Below, in pieces: positions 11,436 through 21,895 of a stretch of 64,000 bases of DNA. Under the pieces are notes generated by a model. That model was not told the DNA's origin. It searched no databases and saw only the letters and a program-made list of their open reading frames with translations. The DNA is taken from contig OU862920.1 in the NCBI GenBank assembly GCA_917880885.1, positions 36,739,019 to 36,803,018 of the forward strand, in the 5' to 3' direction. Position 1 is the stretch's first letter; each line of letters begins with the position of its first letter. Source of the DNA: Limnephilus marmoratus. Taxonomy: Eukaryota > Arthropoda > Insecta > Trichoptera > Limnephilidae. Both the position numbers and the translations under genes were made by a program.

Positions 11436-11769
11436 TAAAATAAAATATATATAATTAAATTATATATAATTATAATTTACAAGTACAGTTTTATTAGAAG
11501 TATAATTTAAATCATAACATTTCGATAATATCAAACAAGAGGCACAAGATCAAGACTGTGATCAAGACGAACAAGAATGTTCGACCGTTCAAAATAATCT
11601 CATTGCAAAAACTGAAAATATTTATGAGATTTAATATTTTAGGGATGCTTCGTTATTCGCCTCTGCCATTCGTGTCGAATACGTTGTTTTTTTTAAATGG
11701 TTTTCGGCTATACAATTATTGTTTTTTCGCATCCATAAAATTATGTCCAGTCTTTCCGGTTTATAAGAA
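11436..11769. other. Non-coding, AT-repeat-bearing stretch
   Basis: Starts with a TATATAATT-rich simple repeat at the LINE truncation point. No gene recognised. Confidence 0.4.
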
Positions 11770-12240
11770 ACTAGCTTTTTCTCGCGGCTTCGCTCGCATG
11801 GTCTAAGGGGGGTTCCCACTCTGCCTCCTCCACCTCCCCCCACTCTCACCGCCCTCCCTCCCCCCTCTCCCCCATCCCGCTTTTCATACATTCAGTTTTC
11901 AAACCTCGCGTGCTACCAATAGCAATTTTTTTATACAAATTTCATAATGCCAGAGCTCACCGGAAGTTTTATAAAAACCTTGTCCTGACAATAACGAACA
12001 CACAAAAAAAAAGAATTATCCAATTTGCGAGGGCGCGAAACAGGCACGATCTTGTCGGAAACATCACTGCGAACACTTACACTCCGCATACGGTTACCCC
12101 ACGTCCCTTTGTGGCGCTGGTCCATAAGCTACGGCCTTGGCAGTCGGTGCTTAAATACAGCCTGGTCACTCTTTTGCCCACTAGCCAAGAGAGACAAACT
12201 ATATATTTGTCGTTTGGAAAGTTTGTTAGATAATAAATAT
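11770..12240 (-). mobile_element. Helitron 3' part, minus strand
   Basis: The plus strand begins ACTAGCTTTTTCTCGCGGCT, the complement of a Helitron CTAGT end preceded by a GC-rich hairpin (GCGAAGCCGC). A C-rich block and the module CATAATGCCAGAGCTCACC follow; the same module recurs at 44.7-45.5 kb. The 5' end on the right is uncertain. Confidence 0.6.
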
Positions 12241-13725
12241 ATATTATAATACAGTTAAAAAAAAATAACTGTTAAAAAAAATATATAAGAGGTAATTCAA
12301 TGGTTTTGGTCTTAAAATGTACGGAAAAAGATAATTTTTAATTAACTTACTGGAATCTGAAAAAATAATAAAACTACTTGAAACTAATTGTCGATCCATT
12401 AATGTATTTTTTTAATAAACATTTTAATTAGGTACTATAGTGATTAGTCATTAATATTTGCACCTTGTTGATTCTTAATTAACAAAAGCCATTATTGTAA
12501 AAAGTAATGATGCTCGTGTAAAGTTAATTTTTTAAAGTAATTGAATTGTTTTATGTTTCTTCAGCTAATAACACTTTATTTGATACATGATCAACTATTT
12601 TTAATTACATTTAGGGGCTATTTCTTAGTGGTTTTGATTCGCAAATACCTGTTGAATTTTTCATTCGCAATCGCATTTTGATTAGCAAACACCTGTTTTT
12701 TCACCTTTCATTTGTTTCCTTACATTTTTTAAGTATTTCAAAAAATGTTTTCAATTTGCCATAATTTTATATTCCATTCATTTACCCAGAAATGGTATTT
12801 GGATAGTCAGAGTTAGTGTTAGGCTGTATGAGGAAAGGTCACGTTATGTGGGGCAAGAGATCCCTATCTTTTTAGGATGAGAGCTACATACTTTTATCCA
12901 TATTTTGATGGGGATCCCTATCGGCGCCTAATACGAATAATAAGGATCAGTAAATTATCTCCATAAATACATGTCATAGGATTTCAAGTTGAACTTTCTA
13001 AATTACTGGACATGCTTATTATGAAACATTCCCTAAGATGACAATAGGTCCTGAGGGAAATTATTTTCAAAAGATTAATTTTTGGAAAAAATCTTTTGAT
13101 TGACTAAAAACTATTTGCATTTGGGGTGACGGAATTTGAATTTGTTATGATAAAACTTGAATTTTAATTTATGTATAATTTAATTTATGTATAATTTTAA
13201 TTTAAGTATAATTTTAATTTTAAAAATGGAATTTGAATTTTACTGCATTCAAAATTTGCTTTGGCAAAAATGGCTCCACAGATAACCTTTCAGAGAAAAA
13301 TTTGATTTATTTAATGGCTTACATTTTATAATTTAAAACACAAATAAATAAAACACAAAATCACACACAGATACTAAATAGGTATTTTATGTAACTTTCG
13401 ATTAAAAAAATAATTTTTCAATTTGGCTGTATTTTGGTCTTAAATCGAAATTTAAGTTTTGAAATAAAAAAGTTTCGGTTTCGGCTGAAAACCTGGTTTC
13501 AGACAGTAATTATTATCAAAATCCACAGTGGTAATTGCGATTGACCAAATTTTACTTCATGATCAATGGGTTGGGAACCATTGATAAAGAGCCTTATTAG
13601 AAAAGTAGCTCCCAACCTTAAAAACCTTTTTGAGTTTGGGAGCAACTTTTGGCTTTCATTTTCTTTGCGATCAACTTCTAATTGGAATATTAATCAATTT
13701 TTTTGTACTGGATCATCCGTGGGCA
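12241..13725. other. Non-coding AT-rich stretch
   Basis: Nearly 1.5 kb without a credible ORF. Short direct repeats of TTTAATTTATGTATAA occur near 13150-13210. No element ends recognised. Confidence 0.4.
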
Positions 13726-13726
13726 C

Positions 13727-13972
13727 CTAGCACGGTCGATCGAAAAAGGATTTATCAGTAGTGTCGGTAACTTGTCACCGTTCTCAGGCACGACTGCAGA
13801 TCACCAACGAACAAGCAACAGTTCACGTAAAAATAAATTAGGAAAACTTTATCGTTGGTTACTGATGTTTGTTCGTTAGCAGCCTGCAGTTGTGTACGGG
13901 AGCGATGATTAGTTACTGACATTATCGATAAAACCTATGTTGATCGACTGTGCTAGATACCCTGAAATTGCA
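13727..13972. mobile_element. Foldback MITE with ~100-bp arms
   Basis: CTAGCACGGTCGATC at the left faces GATCGACTGTGCTAG at the right, and the arms stay alignable inward for about 100 bp (GTTCGTTGG/AACGAACAA, CTGCAG). The ends resemble hAT ends but the flanking 8 bases do not match well. Confidence 0.7.
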
Positions 13973-14044
13973 TGAGAACTGTCGTTAAATAGTACCATAA
14001 TAAAGGTGTCCTTTACTTGCCCATCAAACGGCTATCTCTACATA

Positions 14045-14314
14045 TTATAGATTAAAGTCCTCCGACGTGTCTGTCTGTTCACGATAAACTCAAAAACTAA
14101 TGAAAGGATTTTCACCAATAGATAGAGTGGTTCATGGGGAAGGTTTATGTACATAATTTGTCAAGGTTTTGTGTAAATTGATTGAAATATATGGCAACAG
14201 GGTGGTGTGGATTTGATTTGAATGCAAATTATATTATGGCGTTGGTTGGGTAACTAACCAGTAGATGGCGTTGCGTTTCGTTAGCCACAGCAACGCGTGG
14301 CCGGGTCAGCTAGT
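14045..14314 (+). mobile_element. Short non-autonomous Helitron
   Basis: Ends GGCCGGGTCAGCTAGT, a typical Helitron 3' end. The 5' part (GTCTGTCTGTTCACGATAAA and AACTCAAAAACTAATGAA) matches another recurrent insect Helitron family from memory. The 5' border is approximate. Confidence 0.65.
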
Positions 14315-14551
14315 ATAAATATAAACATCGATAAGCACAAATTTAGCAAAAAAAATTATTTGTCTTATGACTATGAAATTATTATTTATCACAATGTTTG
14401 AAAATTATTAATTTTCTTTTTAAATTTCAAAACTTTAGTGACGACATGGAAATATTTTAAGAAAAGGCCCTAAACAATTCATGTTCAAATGACTCATTCA
14501 AACTCATTCAGATTAATTTGAACATTTAATTTCAATAATATTAACACCTTA

Positions 14552-14756
14552 CAGGGTGTTACGGGACGTACTTGACTTACTTTGACATTATTTGCAGTAA
14601 AAAATGTAAATGAAATTTTGGTCTCCGATGACATTTTTGATGTTTTATTGTTTTTAAAAACAAATTTAAATAAAAAAGAAAACATCAAAAGTCACCGGAG
14701 ACCGAAATTTCATTGACATTTTTCACTCCAAATGATATCAGGAACTTAACACCCTG
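14552..14756. mobile_element. Foldback MITE (CAGGGTGTT ends)
   Basis: Left CAGGGTGTTA and right TAACACCCTG, with inner arms sharing AATGAAATTT(T/C)GGTCTCCG and GATGTTTT around a short loop near 14655-14680. About 205 bp, no coding capacity. Confidence 0.75.
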
Positions 14757-14763
14757 CATAATA

Positions 14764-15260
14764 CAATCGATTCGGCTGAATTGGGATACCAGTTTAACGG
14801 GACAGCCGATTATTTGGGACAAAGCACAAGGAACAGAAATCAAACAAAGAAACTAATAATAAATTTACCTCATTCCGTCTAATTGGGATAAATTCTGATC
14901 TGAAGTCGAGGCAAAACGTGTCTTAGTAAACGAATCTTTATTATGAAGGGTGGTGGTGCAATGGTGCGATATGTGATTTTTTACTCTCCTGAAATTTTTT
15001 ATTTTTACATCATTCATATATGTATATTACGCGGCCAGCTACGATATTTGTACCTATAGTTAGTACGTAACTATTTTTCTTTAATTAAATATTCATTCTA
15101 AAAATTTAATAAAGTTCACAAACACATTAGACAGAATTTGTAAAAATATATTAAGTATGTAAATATAAATGTGCTAAAAAATGATTTCGGATTAGATCAT
15201 TTAAATGCTTATTTGGGACAAAATATTTAGGCATGTCCAATAATTAAGCCGAATCGACTG
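14764..15260. mobile_element. pogo/mariner-like MITE (497 bp)
   Basis: Inverted ends CAATCGATTCGGCT and AGCCGAATCGACTG, flanked by TA on both sides (14762-14763, 15261-15262). Subterminal TTGGGA(T/C)A motifs recur. TA target and end sequence fit the Tc1/mariner superfamily. No transposase. Confidence 0.78.
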
Positions 15261-16229
15261 TACTTATTTATAATAAAAAAATCGGAGTGTGCAATTCACA
15301 GGCGGAAGAAGTGAAATCTTCAGAAAACTAAAGTAGACAAAAGTGGGGAGACTATGTTATCTAACTATTTATCAATGTGAAGGATGATTTTTTCCATTTA
15401 TTTTTGTCGAATTCCAATGCACCTTTTCCTATAAATTTGGTCATCTTATTAGTATTTGTGTTTCTTCTTCAGAGTCGCCGGATGTTGTTTTCTTTTGCAT
15501 GTTCATTTTGGAGTATTTGAAGATTGGATATTGATTTTACAAAAATACTTGTTTTTTTGGGTTTCATAGAATTTGATCCCTGGTCGGCTAAATGTCTGTA
15601 AAGATTCGTCAAGTGCTTTACACTACTACAATAAAGGGGACTTGGGTGGGGACCATGGGTTTATATATTATATTGGAACCGATTACCCGTAAATAAAATA
15701 ATATTTTTTTTGCTATCTCATTCTCTCGCAGGCTAAATCCTATAGATGTATATGTGTGTTTGTCTCTATTTAGTATCACTCGCTTCCGTTTCAAATCACA
15801 ACGGTGCTAAAGAGGTTTTCACTTCAACAATAATAGATGGAATACCACCATCAACTAACGCTAGTATTGGGGGAAGGGGGGTGATGGCATCGGCCTAAAA
15901 TAGCTGGTGGCTTGTACAGGTATTACATCTCCACCACCACTAATTCAACTTCTACCTCCGCTGTTTTAGGAATTAAACATCTCCCTCTGCTATTTCAGCA
16001 CTTACATTATTTTCTCCTATTGCTAGTTTAGGAATTATTTCTCCCAGCACTTCTTGCATTTCCCACTGTCGCTAGTTCGGGAATTACACTATCAAGTTAA
16101 GAACACCATGATCCAATGCAATGTATTATCAATACAGATTGCAATGTCGTTTTCATAGGTGACTGAAATAATTATAACATTACCAACGGCTATGATAAAA
16201 CTCTAAAATTATTGATATTAATAATGAAT
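15261..16229. other. Non-coding stretch
   Basis: No gene or element ends recognised in about 1 kb. The part near 15840-16100 is richer in C with repeated CTAGT and GGAATTA motifs but has no clear structure. Confidence 0.4.
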
Positions 16230-16426
16230 AAGGATGGGTTGTTTAAAAAAAATGTAATAATTCATCAAGTTAATCTTCACGTTCTGTTGATTATTCAAGT
16301 TTTATGAAGCAACTGGCCTACAATGATATATTTAATAACAGATTTTTAACAGAACTTATGCAATATGTGAAAATTAACTTAAAAAATTTGATGAATTGTA
16401 CAAATTTTTTTAAACAACCCATCCTT
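16230..16426. mobile_element. Small MITE (197 bp)
   Basis: AAGGATGGGTTGTTTAAAAA at the left faces its complement at the right; inner ATTCATCAA and AAGTTAA are also mirrored. No coding capacity. Confidence 0.72.
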
Positions 16427-17359
16427 GGTTTAACGAATTAAAACGCATTTATTTATTTGTAACCAATGTTCTATTGGCACCGTAACACATTTTATAATCA
16501 ACAGTATTCACCTTAAACTAATAATAATAATTATAAATAAAGAAATTAAATTATAACATTTTTAAATAACTTGGTGAACATCCTACTGAGTAGATTGTTA
16601 ATGTCATAGAAAAAATCATTAATTAATCATTTCCATATATTTTTAAGTCTTATTTTAATGAAAATGAATATCTAATTCCATTTTCATGTCAAAATACAAT
16701 ATATACAATACAATTACTAATTATGTGTACATATTATCATAAAAGTAGGCGCATTTTTTCTATATTGGCAATTATTTACAGTCATTGTACGTACGTATAC
16801 AAATTATACAATATTAAAGGGAGGATTTCAAATAAAAGTGGGATATTGCTGTGGGCTGACATTTACACAAATTATATACAGGAAAATATTGCAAAATTAA
16901 GTCTTTATTTGCAAAAAATTTCATGAAAGCGGTATTAACCCAAATAATAACTGCCTAAATACCTATAAACTGCATTATTATAATGCAATTCCAGAAAATT
17001 TATTACAATATCAATAGATGTTGTAGAAAAAGGTACTTACCACTGAAAATTATAACATATATACATTTTACGTAGTTCTTTACTTTGGTTTAAAAACGTT
17101 ACTTATAAACATATTCAAATGGGTCAGTCTGGATATTTATGTCCCATAATCTTGGATGAAAAACCAGGTAATCTAAATTTCTGGCTTTACGAGGGGAGGT
17201 TTTTAAGTTTGCGGAATGGGGAGGTAAGTGATTAGTGGGGTTGTCGCTGGATTAGGTACTAATTGAACAACTCATTATTAGTACAAACACCGGGTTTTAT
17301 CGTAATTAGGTCATTAGTCTTTGAGTTATCGTCGACCAAACAAGTCAATCTGGAAGAAA

Positions 17360-18200
17360 TTGCGAAATATGGTGAAAATTGAGTTCCGCGCTGTTATAAA
17401 GTTTCTTATCACGCTAGGAAAATCAGTTCTGACCAAAGATATTCAAATACAAAAGAGATATGCTATGGTGTCCGCGCAACTGTCGGCGGACTATGCCCTA
17501 ATTAGAGTAGTTTGCATACAAAAATAATTTGTTCATTTCGTTGATTTTTTTAAGATGTGCATTAGTATTGGTTAACAATATTGTTTGAATACGGAAAGAT
17601 TTCATTAATTTAGTTTAACGTTCGTTTGGTTGATTCGTTAATTACTCGTTCATTTAATTTACTTGTTAATTGGTAAACAATATCTGCGACACCCGGAAGC
17701 GCAGTCCCACATAGTAAAAACTGCAGATAGCACATCTACTTACATTTCAATATCCTTGGTTCTGACCATACTGAAAGAGATATCATCCATTTACGGGGAT
17801 TCTTGTCCAAGTAAAACTATGGTTTACAAGTGGCATACCCACTTTAAACTTGGTAGGAAGTCACTTGAAGACGACCCACGGCCAGGAAGGCCGATCGAGG
17901 TGACCACTCCAGAAATTATTCAAAAAGTCGAAAAATTAATATTAGAAGATGCCCGACTAAATAAGAAACAGTTCGCAGAAATGATTGGAGTATCAGATCT
18001 AACCATTTTCAAATTCTTCACAGCCATCTTGGCATGACTAAAGTCAGCGCAAGATGGGTGCCGGGAATGCTCACGCCGCCTTTAAAACAACTTCTGGGCT
18101 TCAAAATTTTGCCACACCCACTTTACAGTCTTGACCTGGCTCCCAGTGATTATTACCAATTTCCAAACTTGAAAAACGAACTTCTTCGGGAAAAAGTTTT
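17360..18200 (+). pseudogene. Mariner transposase remnant
   Basis: Pieces in order: VKIEFRAVIKFLITLGKS (start of the DNA-binding domain, about 17370), then after an insertion YGDSCPSKTMVYKWHTHFK and LGRKSLEDDPRPGRPIEVTT (second helix-turn-helix and GRP motif, about 17795-17910), VSARWVPGMLT (about 18040), then a jump to HPLYSLDLAPSDYYQFP, which holds the second catalytic Asp region. The part between, with the first catalytic Asp, is deleted. Confidence 0.85.
17434..17768. repeat. Probable insertion within the mariner transposase
   Basis: The transposase frame is interrupted here. GTTCTGACCA occurs at both borders (about 17426 and 17759), which may be a target duplication of an unidentified 0.33-kb element. 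Confidence 0.4.
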
Positions 18201-18408
18201 CAAGTAATGAAAAAGTGAAGGATGCAATTTCGGCGTATGTTTTAGACTAAGACAAATCCTTTTTTTTTCGAGGGTATACATATGTTAATTGAAAGATCCG
18301 AAAAATGTATTAGGGTAGCAGGTGAATATATTGAAAAGGAAAAATAATTTAGGATTTTTATTTCCACTCTTTACCCCCATTCCGCGAACTTAAAGACCCA
18401 CCCTTGTA

Positions 18409-18980
18409 CTTTAACACAACACACCGGGACGGGACTCAAAAAAATAAAGTTGCATATAGAAAAATACTATATTCTTATTTAAACTAGATTATAGATAATG
18501 CTTAACTTTTTAAAGGAATGTTTATATTGTTAATTTAACTATTATCTTCAAATACATAATAATAATATCAGAGGTGTAGAAGAAAAGAGAACCATCTTCA
18601 CAAACCTCCGGAACCATTTTTGCTCATGAAAAAAGTATTATGTACATACATATTCACTTTTCTTATATAGATATTTTTTTAATACATTTTATAAATGTTT
18701 AATGTACCTACACATAAACCATTTTAAAGTGACTTACTTGAGTAGTGTTGTATTGAAGGGATATTTTTATTATCTTTTTATGAAGTTGACAAACGAAACA
18801 AAAAAAAAACATAAAAAGAACATTGTCGAATTGAATCACAAGTCTAAATTTAAACGGAATTGATAAACGTCGCCCATCATCCAGCATCTTTGGGTATTTT
18901 AACGATGAGAGGGGACACGATACAATCGGTGTGCACAAATACATTAAAATGTGTCCTCATCAAAATGATTTGCCTTTATT
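18409..18980. other. Non-coding AT-rich stretch
   Basis: No gene recognised. An unsupported minus-strand ORF near 18708-18944 has low-complexity content. Confidence 0.4.
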
Positions 18981-18989
18981 AATGAACAC

Positions 18990-19290
18990 ATGTTCATTTA
19001 TCGTTTCAGTGATAACTTGTTAACCCCTCAAGCCTGAACCATATTTTGTTAATGAGCCAAAATATTTCCGTTTTGCAATAAAATCCAAATAAATGTATGT
19101 ATAACGTATCCGAAAATTAAAAACTGTTTTCAAAGGGTGATAAAATGTACTTTCAAATTTTATAAATCGAAATAAGCATATAATTTTCTAATTACAAAAA
19201 ATTTGCACGCAAACATAAAAAAGTTTTAAAAATGGCTCCCCCTACTTTTTTTACTCAATTTACTGATAATTGAATTACTGTTAATGAAAA
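18990..19290 (-). repeat. Dispersed repeat copy A
   Basis: Reverse-complement relative of 48040-48500: CGGATA, a block of AAAACAGTTTTTA type, TTTGCATGC-like and CAGTAAAT blocks occur in the same order. The family is unclassified. Confidence 0.6.
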
Positions 19291-19305
19291 AAATAAAAAC
19301 TTGTA

Positions 19306-20546
19306 TAGTTTGGCAAGAAAGTCTAGAAATTAAATCAATTGGAACTAAACCTGTTCATTACTATGGCAACACCGAATTATATGACGTTTCCTATGTTATC
19401 GTTTCCTATTGTCCTCGGCTGTCGTGTTATCGGGTGTTACGGTTGATTTATTGTCTTAAATCTGAGTAGAATATCGCTGATTTGATAATATTTTTATTCA
19501 TTGTTTGCCTGAATTTAATTAAAATGAATAAATTATTACATAGTGATACAAGAGGGGTTACATTCTGCGTTTTTCAACGCTGCCTAGCCGAGTGTCACGC
19601 GAAGAAGCTTTTGTTTGATTTAGAAGATGTTTAAAAACGAACTGCAGAAATGAATGGTACGTAGTATAGTTTGTTTAATAAATTTCATTAGTATTACAAG
19701 ATTTATGCCAATTTTCGAGCGATAATAATCATTACAATCTGATTTGAGGTTATGTTAAAAAAATTCGAATTTGACATTTCGATTTGACAGTTCATATGCG
19801 GCCACAGGAAAAAGGGAATAACTCAATAAAAAAATAATAATATGCAACTTCTTTAAACTCGTAGAAAAGTTCCTTTTTTCTCGTTTTCTCTTTTTTTCTT
19901 TCTAATCTAAGTGAATATTATCTAGTGTGTGTTTTTAAAACTACCTTCTATAATAATAATTTTAATGATGTTTTTCACACACAGGTAAATCTGAAACAAC
20001 GGTAAGACGAATCGTCAAGGAAGGGGAAAAGGCAGATGGAAAATTTGAAACACCGGGAAAACGGAAAATGGGCATAATAATAATAATATGTAATAGCATA
20101 AGTGCTGATGATTGGAAAAATTGTTGCAAACACTTGATGAAAATTGAGGCAGAATATTATGCACGAGGCAGTACTATATATGATGATATCGATGAACTGC
20201 GTTCAGATGAAGATGAAGATACGGAAGAAGAAGAATCACACGAAGACAAAGACAATAATTACATGTCGGGTGTTAAATTAATAGACTTAAATTTTTAAGT
20301 ACCTACGTTTTTATATCGAAATAAACGCCCACTTAAAACTTGTTTTGTTTTATTTTGCTTCTATTAAATTACAGTTTTTATGCAATTTTTTTGAAAATAC
20401 AAATACGCTATGAAATATGCATTTTGCCAGAAGTGTTTTTTTAAAACATACGTTCTTTGTCTTATGAGCCATCTTGGTGTTGCCATTTAAAACTAGAAAA
20501 CGATCGCAGCGCCATCATTTATTTTCTACACTTTCTTGCCAAACTG
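19306..20546 (+). mobile_element. Internally deleted Tc1/mariner-like element with intron (1.24 kb)
   Basis: Ends TAGTTTGGCAAGAAAGT and (reversed) CAGTTTGGCAAGAAAGTGTA, flanked by TA (19304-19305 and 20547-20548). Subterminal GGCAACACC/GGTGTTGCC is also mirrored. It carries a two-exon transposase remnant. Confidence 0.85.
19524..20298 (+). pseudogene. Two-exon transposase remnant, N- and C-termini fused
   Basis: Exon 1 (about 19524-19658) reads MNKLLHSDTRGVTF through KRTAEMN with one in-frame TAA. An intron (about 19659-19984) has donor G/GTACGT and acceptor CACACAG. Exon 2 reads GKSETTVRRIVKEGEKADGK, a helix-turn-helix, and then runs straight into SADDWKNCCKHLMKIEAEY and an acidic tail. As I recall, related insect transposases have the DDE domain between these parts, so the catalytic core has been deleted. 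No activity is expected. Confidence 0.7.
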
Positions 20547-20749
20547 TACATAATTTATTACACAAATGTTTTTTTTTTTTTTTACAATTATTCCTGGCTT
20601 TCACCCTTTAAGGGTGTTCTAGGCCATCATTTAAAATTATAGAGAAAGGAAAGGCGAAATCATGTATTAATTTTATTTAAATGAGCAAATTTCAGAATTA
20701 AATGGAAAATTGTAGTAGAGTTCAGACTTAGAAGAGATGAAACGTTGAA

Positions 20750-21895
20750 TGGAGGGGAGGCAATTTTAGATAACGCTTGATGGAAGAGAGGATATTTATT
20801 TAGAGAGGGACAACCAAAAAAATGTGATCTAAAGTTCCCACGTCTAGACCACAGAGTTCATCAAATTCACATCCAGGGAGTCAAGGATGTGAATTTTAAA
20901 AAGGTGAGAAGGAACGGAAAAAATTTCCGATTCTCATTCGAATAAGTAAGGAAATTTCTTTTTCGGAAAAATGGGGGAATTTAAAAAAAAAATTCAACTC
21001 CGATGAGGCAGTCCAAACCGCCTTCAAAGGTTTTATTGATTCCCGTCCGAATGGTTTTTTTAGTAAAGGGATCGATGAACTACCTATGAGATGGCAAAAG
21101 TGCATAGATAGCATTGGTACATACTTTGATTAAATAAATATATTATATTTAAAAAAAATCGACTTTATGTTCCTCCCATACAAAACGCCAATTTCATATG
21201 TAAGGACCTAATATTCTATCATTAGAATAATTGTGATAAACGTTAATACCTATACCACAGTTAGGAGAGTCTGGAGATTTGGAGCCATCAGTAAATAAAA
21301 GAGAAGAGTTGGGCCATTTAGAAGAAATAATGTCATTGAACATATTATTGACAGTATGGGCTGGGAGATTGGAATGACTTTTAAGGATGCCGATCCCTTC
21401 TAAAATTGTCGGGGATAGGGTGAAGTGACTATATTTTAATTTGTATAGGGGAAGAAGATCATTTTGGATAATTTGAAGCTCTGAGAGAGAGCGAAAATTT
21501 TTACAGATGGTAGGAAGAGGTTTAGTTCGAGCTCTTATCGGAGATGAATGTGTTGAGTCTTTGCACAACGAGACCCTGGGAATATCCTGATGACATTTAG
21601 AATTTAAACATTTAAGAACAAATTTGTCCGCAAACAGTTGAAAACTCAAATAAAGTGGGGGATCAGAATATTCTACTTGAAGGGAATCGATGGGTAACGA
21701 TTGCATCGCTCCAGTTATTATTCGCAATGACTTCGATTGAATTTTGTTTAATTTACAGAGTGCATTTTTGGATGCAGTACTAAAAAATGGGCAGGCATAG
21801 TCGAGATGATTTCGAATAAGTGCATTGTAAAGCAACTTAATGCAGGTAGAGTGTGCACCCCACCAAACGCCAGTCAATGATCTGATGATATATAT
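20750..21895 (-). pseudogene. LINE ORF2 second part: post-RT and RNase H
   Basis: Continues from the insertion with IRSLTGVWWGAHSTCIKLLY, the block after the RT palm. RNase H starts at SSLLFTDGSKSPDS (about 21280-21310), with its first Asp in TDGSK, and the later part IGSSSIPLLK...LLIRMRIG lies at 20900-21115 in another frame. RNase H assigns the element to the I-type or related LINE clades. Confidence 0.8.

Larger units (their letters stand above)
17190..18406 (+). mobile_element. Internally deleted mariner element (1.2 kb)
   Basis: Imperfect inverted ends (left CGAGGGGAGGTTTTTAAGTT; right, reversed, CAAGGGTGGGTCTTTAAGTT) with TTTGCGGAATGGGG-type sequence just inside, flanked by TA (17188-17189, 18407-18408). 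It encodes broken pieces of a mariner transposase and has an apparent 0.3-kb insertion. Confidence 0.85.

Noticed and set aside
13727..13972. Confirmed hAT target duplication for this foldback element
   Set aside because: Ends look hAT-like, but flanking 8-mers (TGGGCACC and GATACCCT) do not match.
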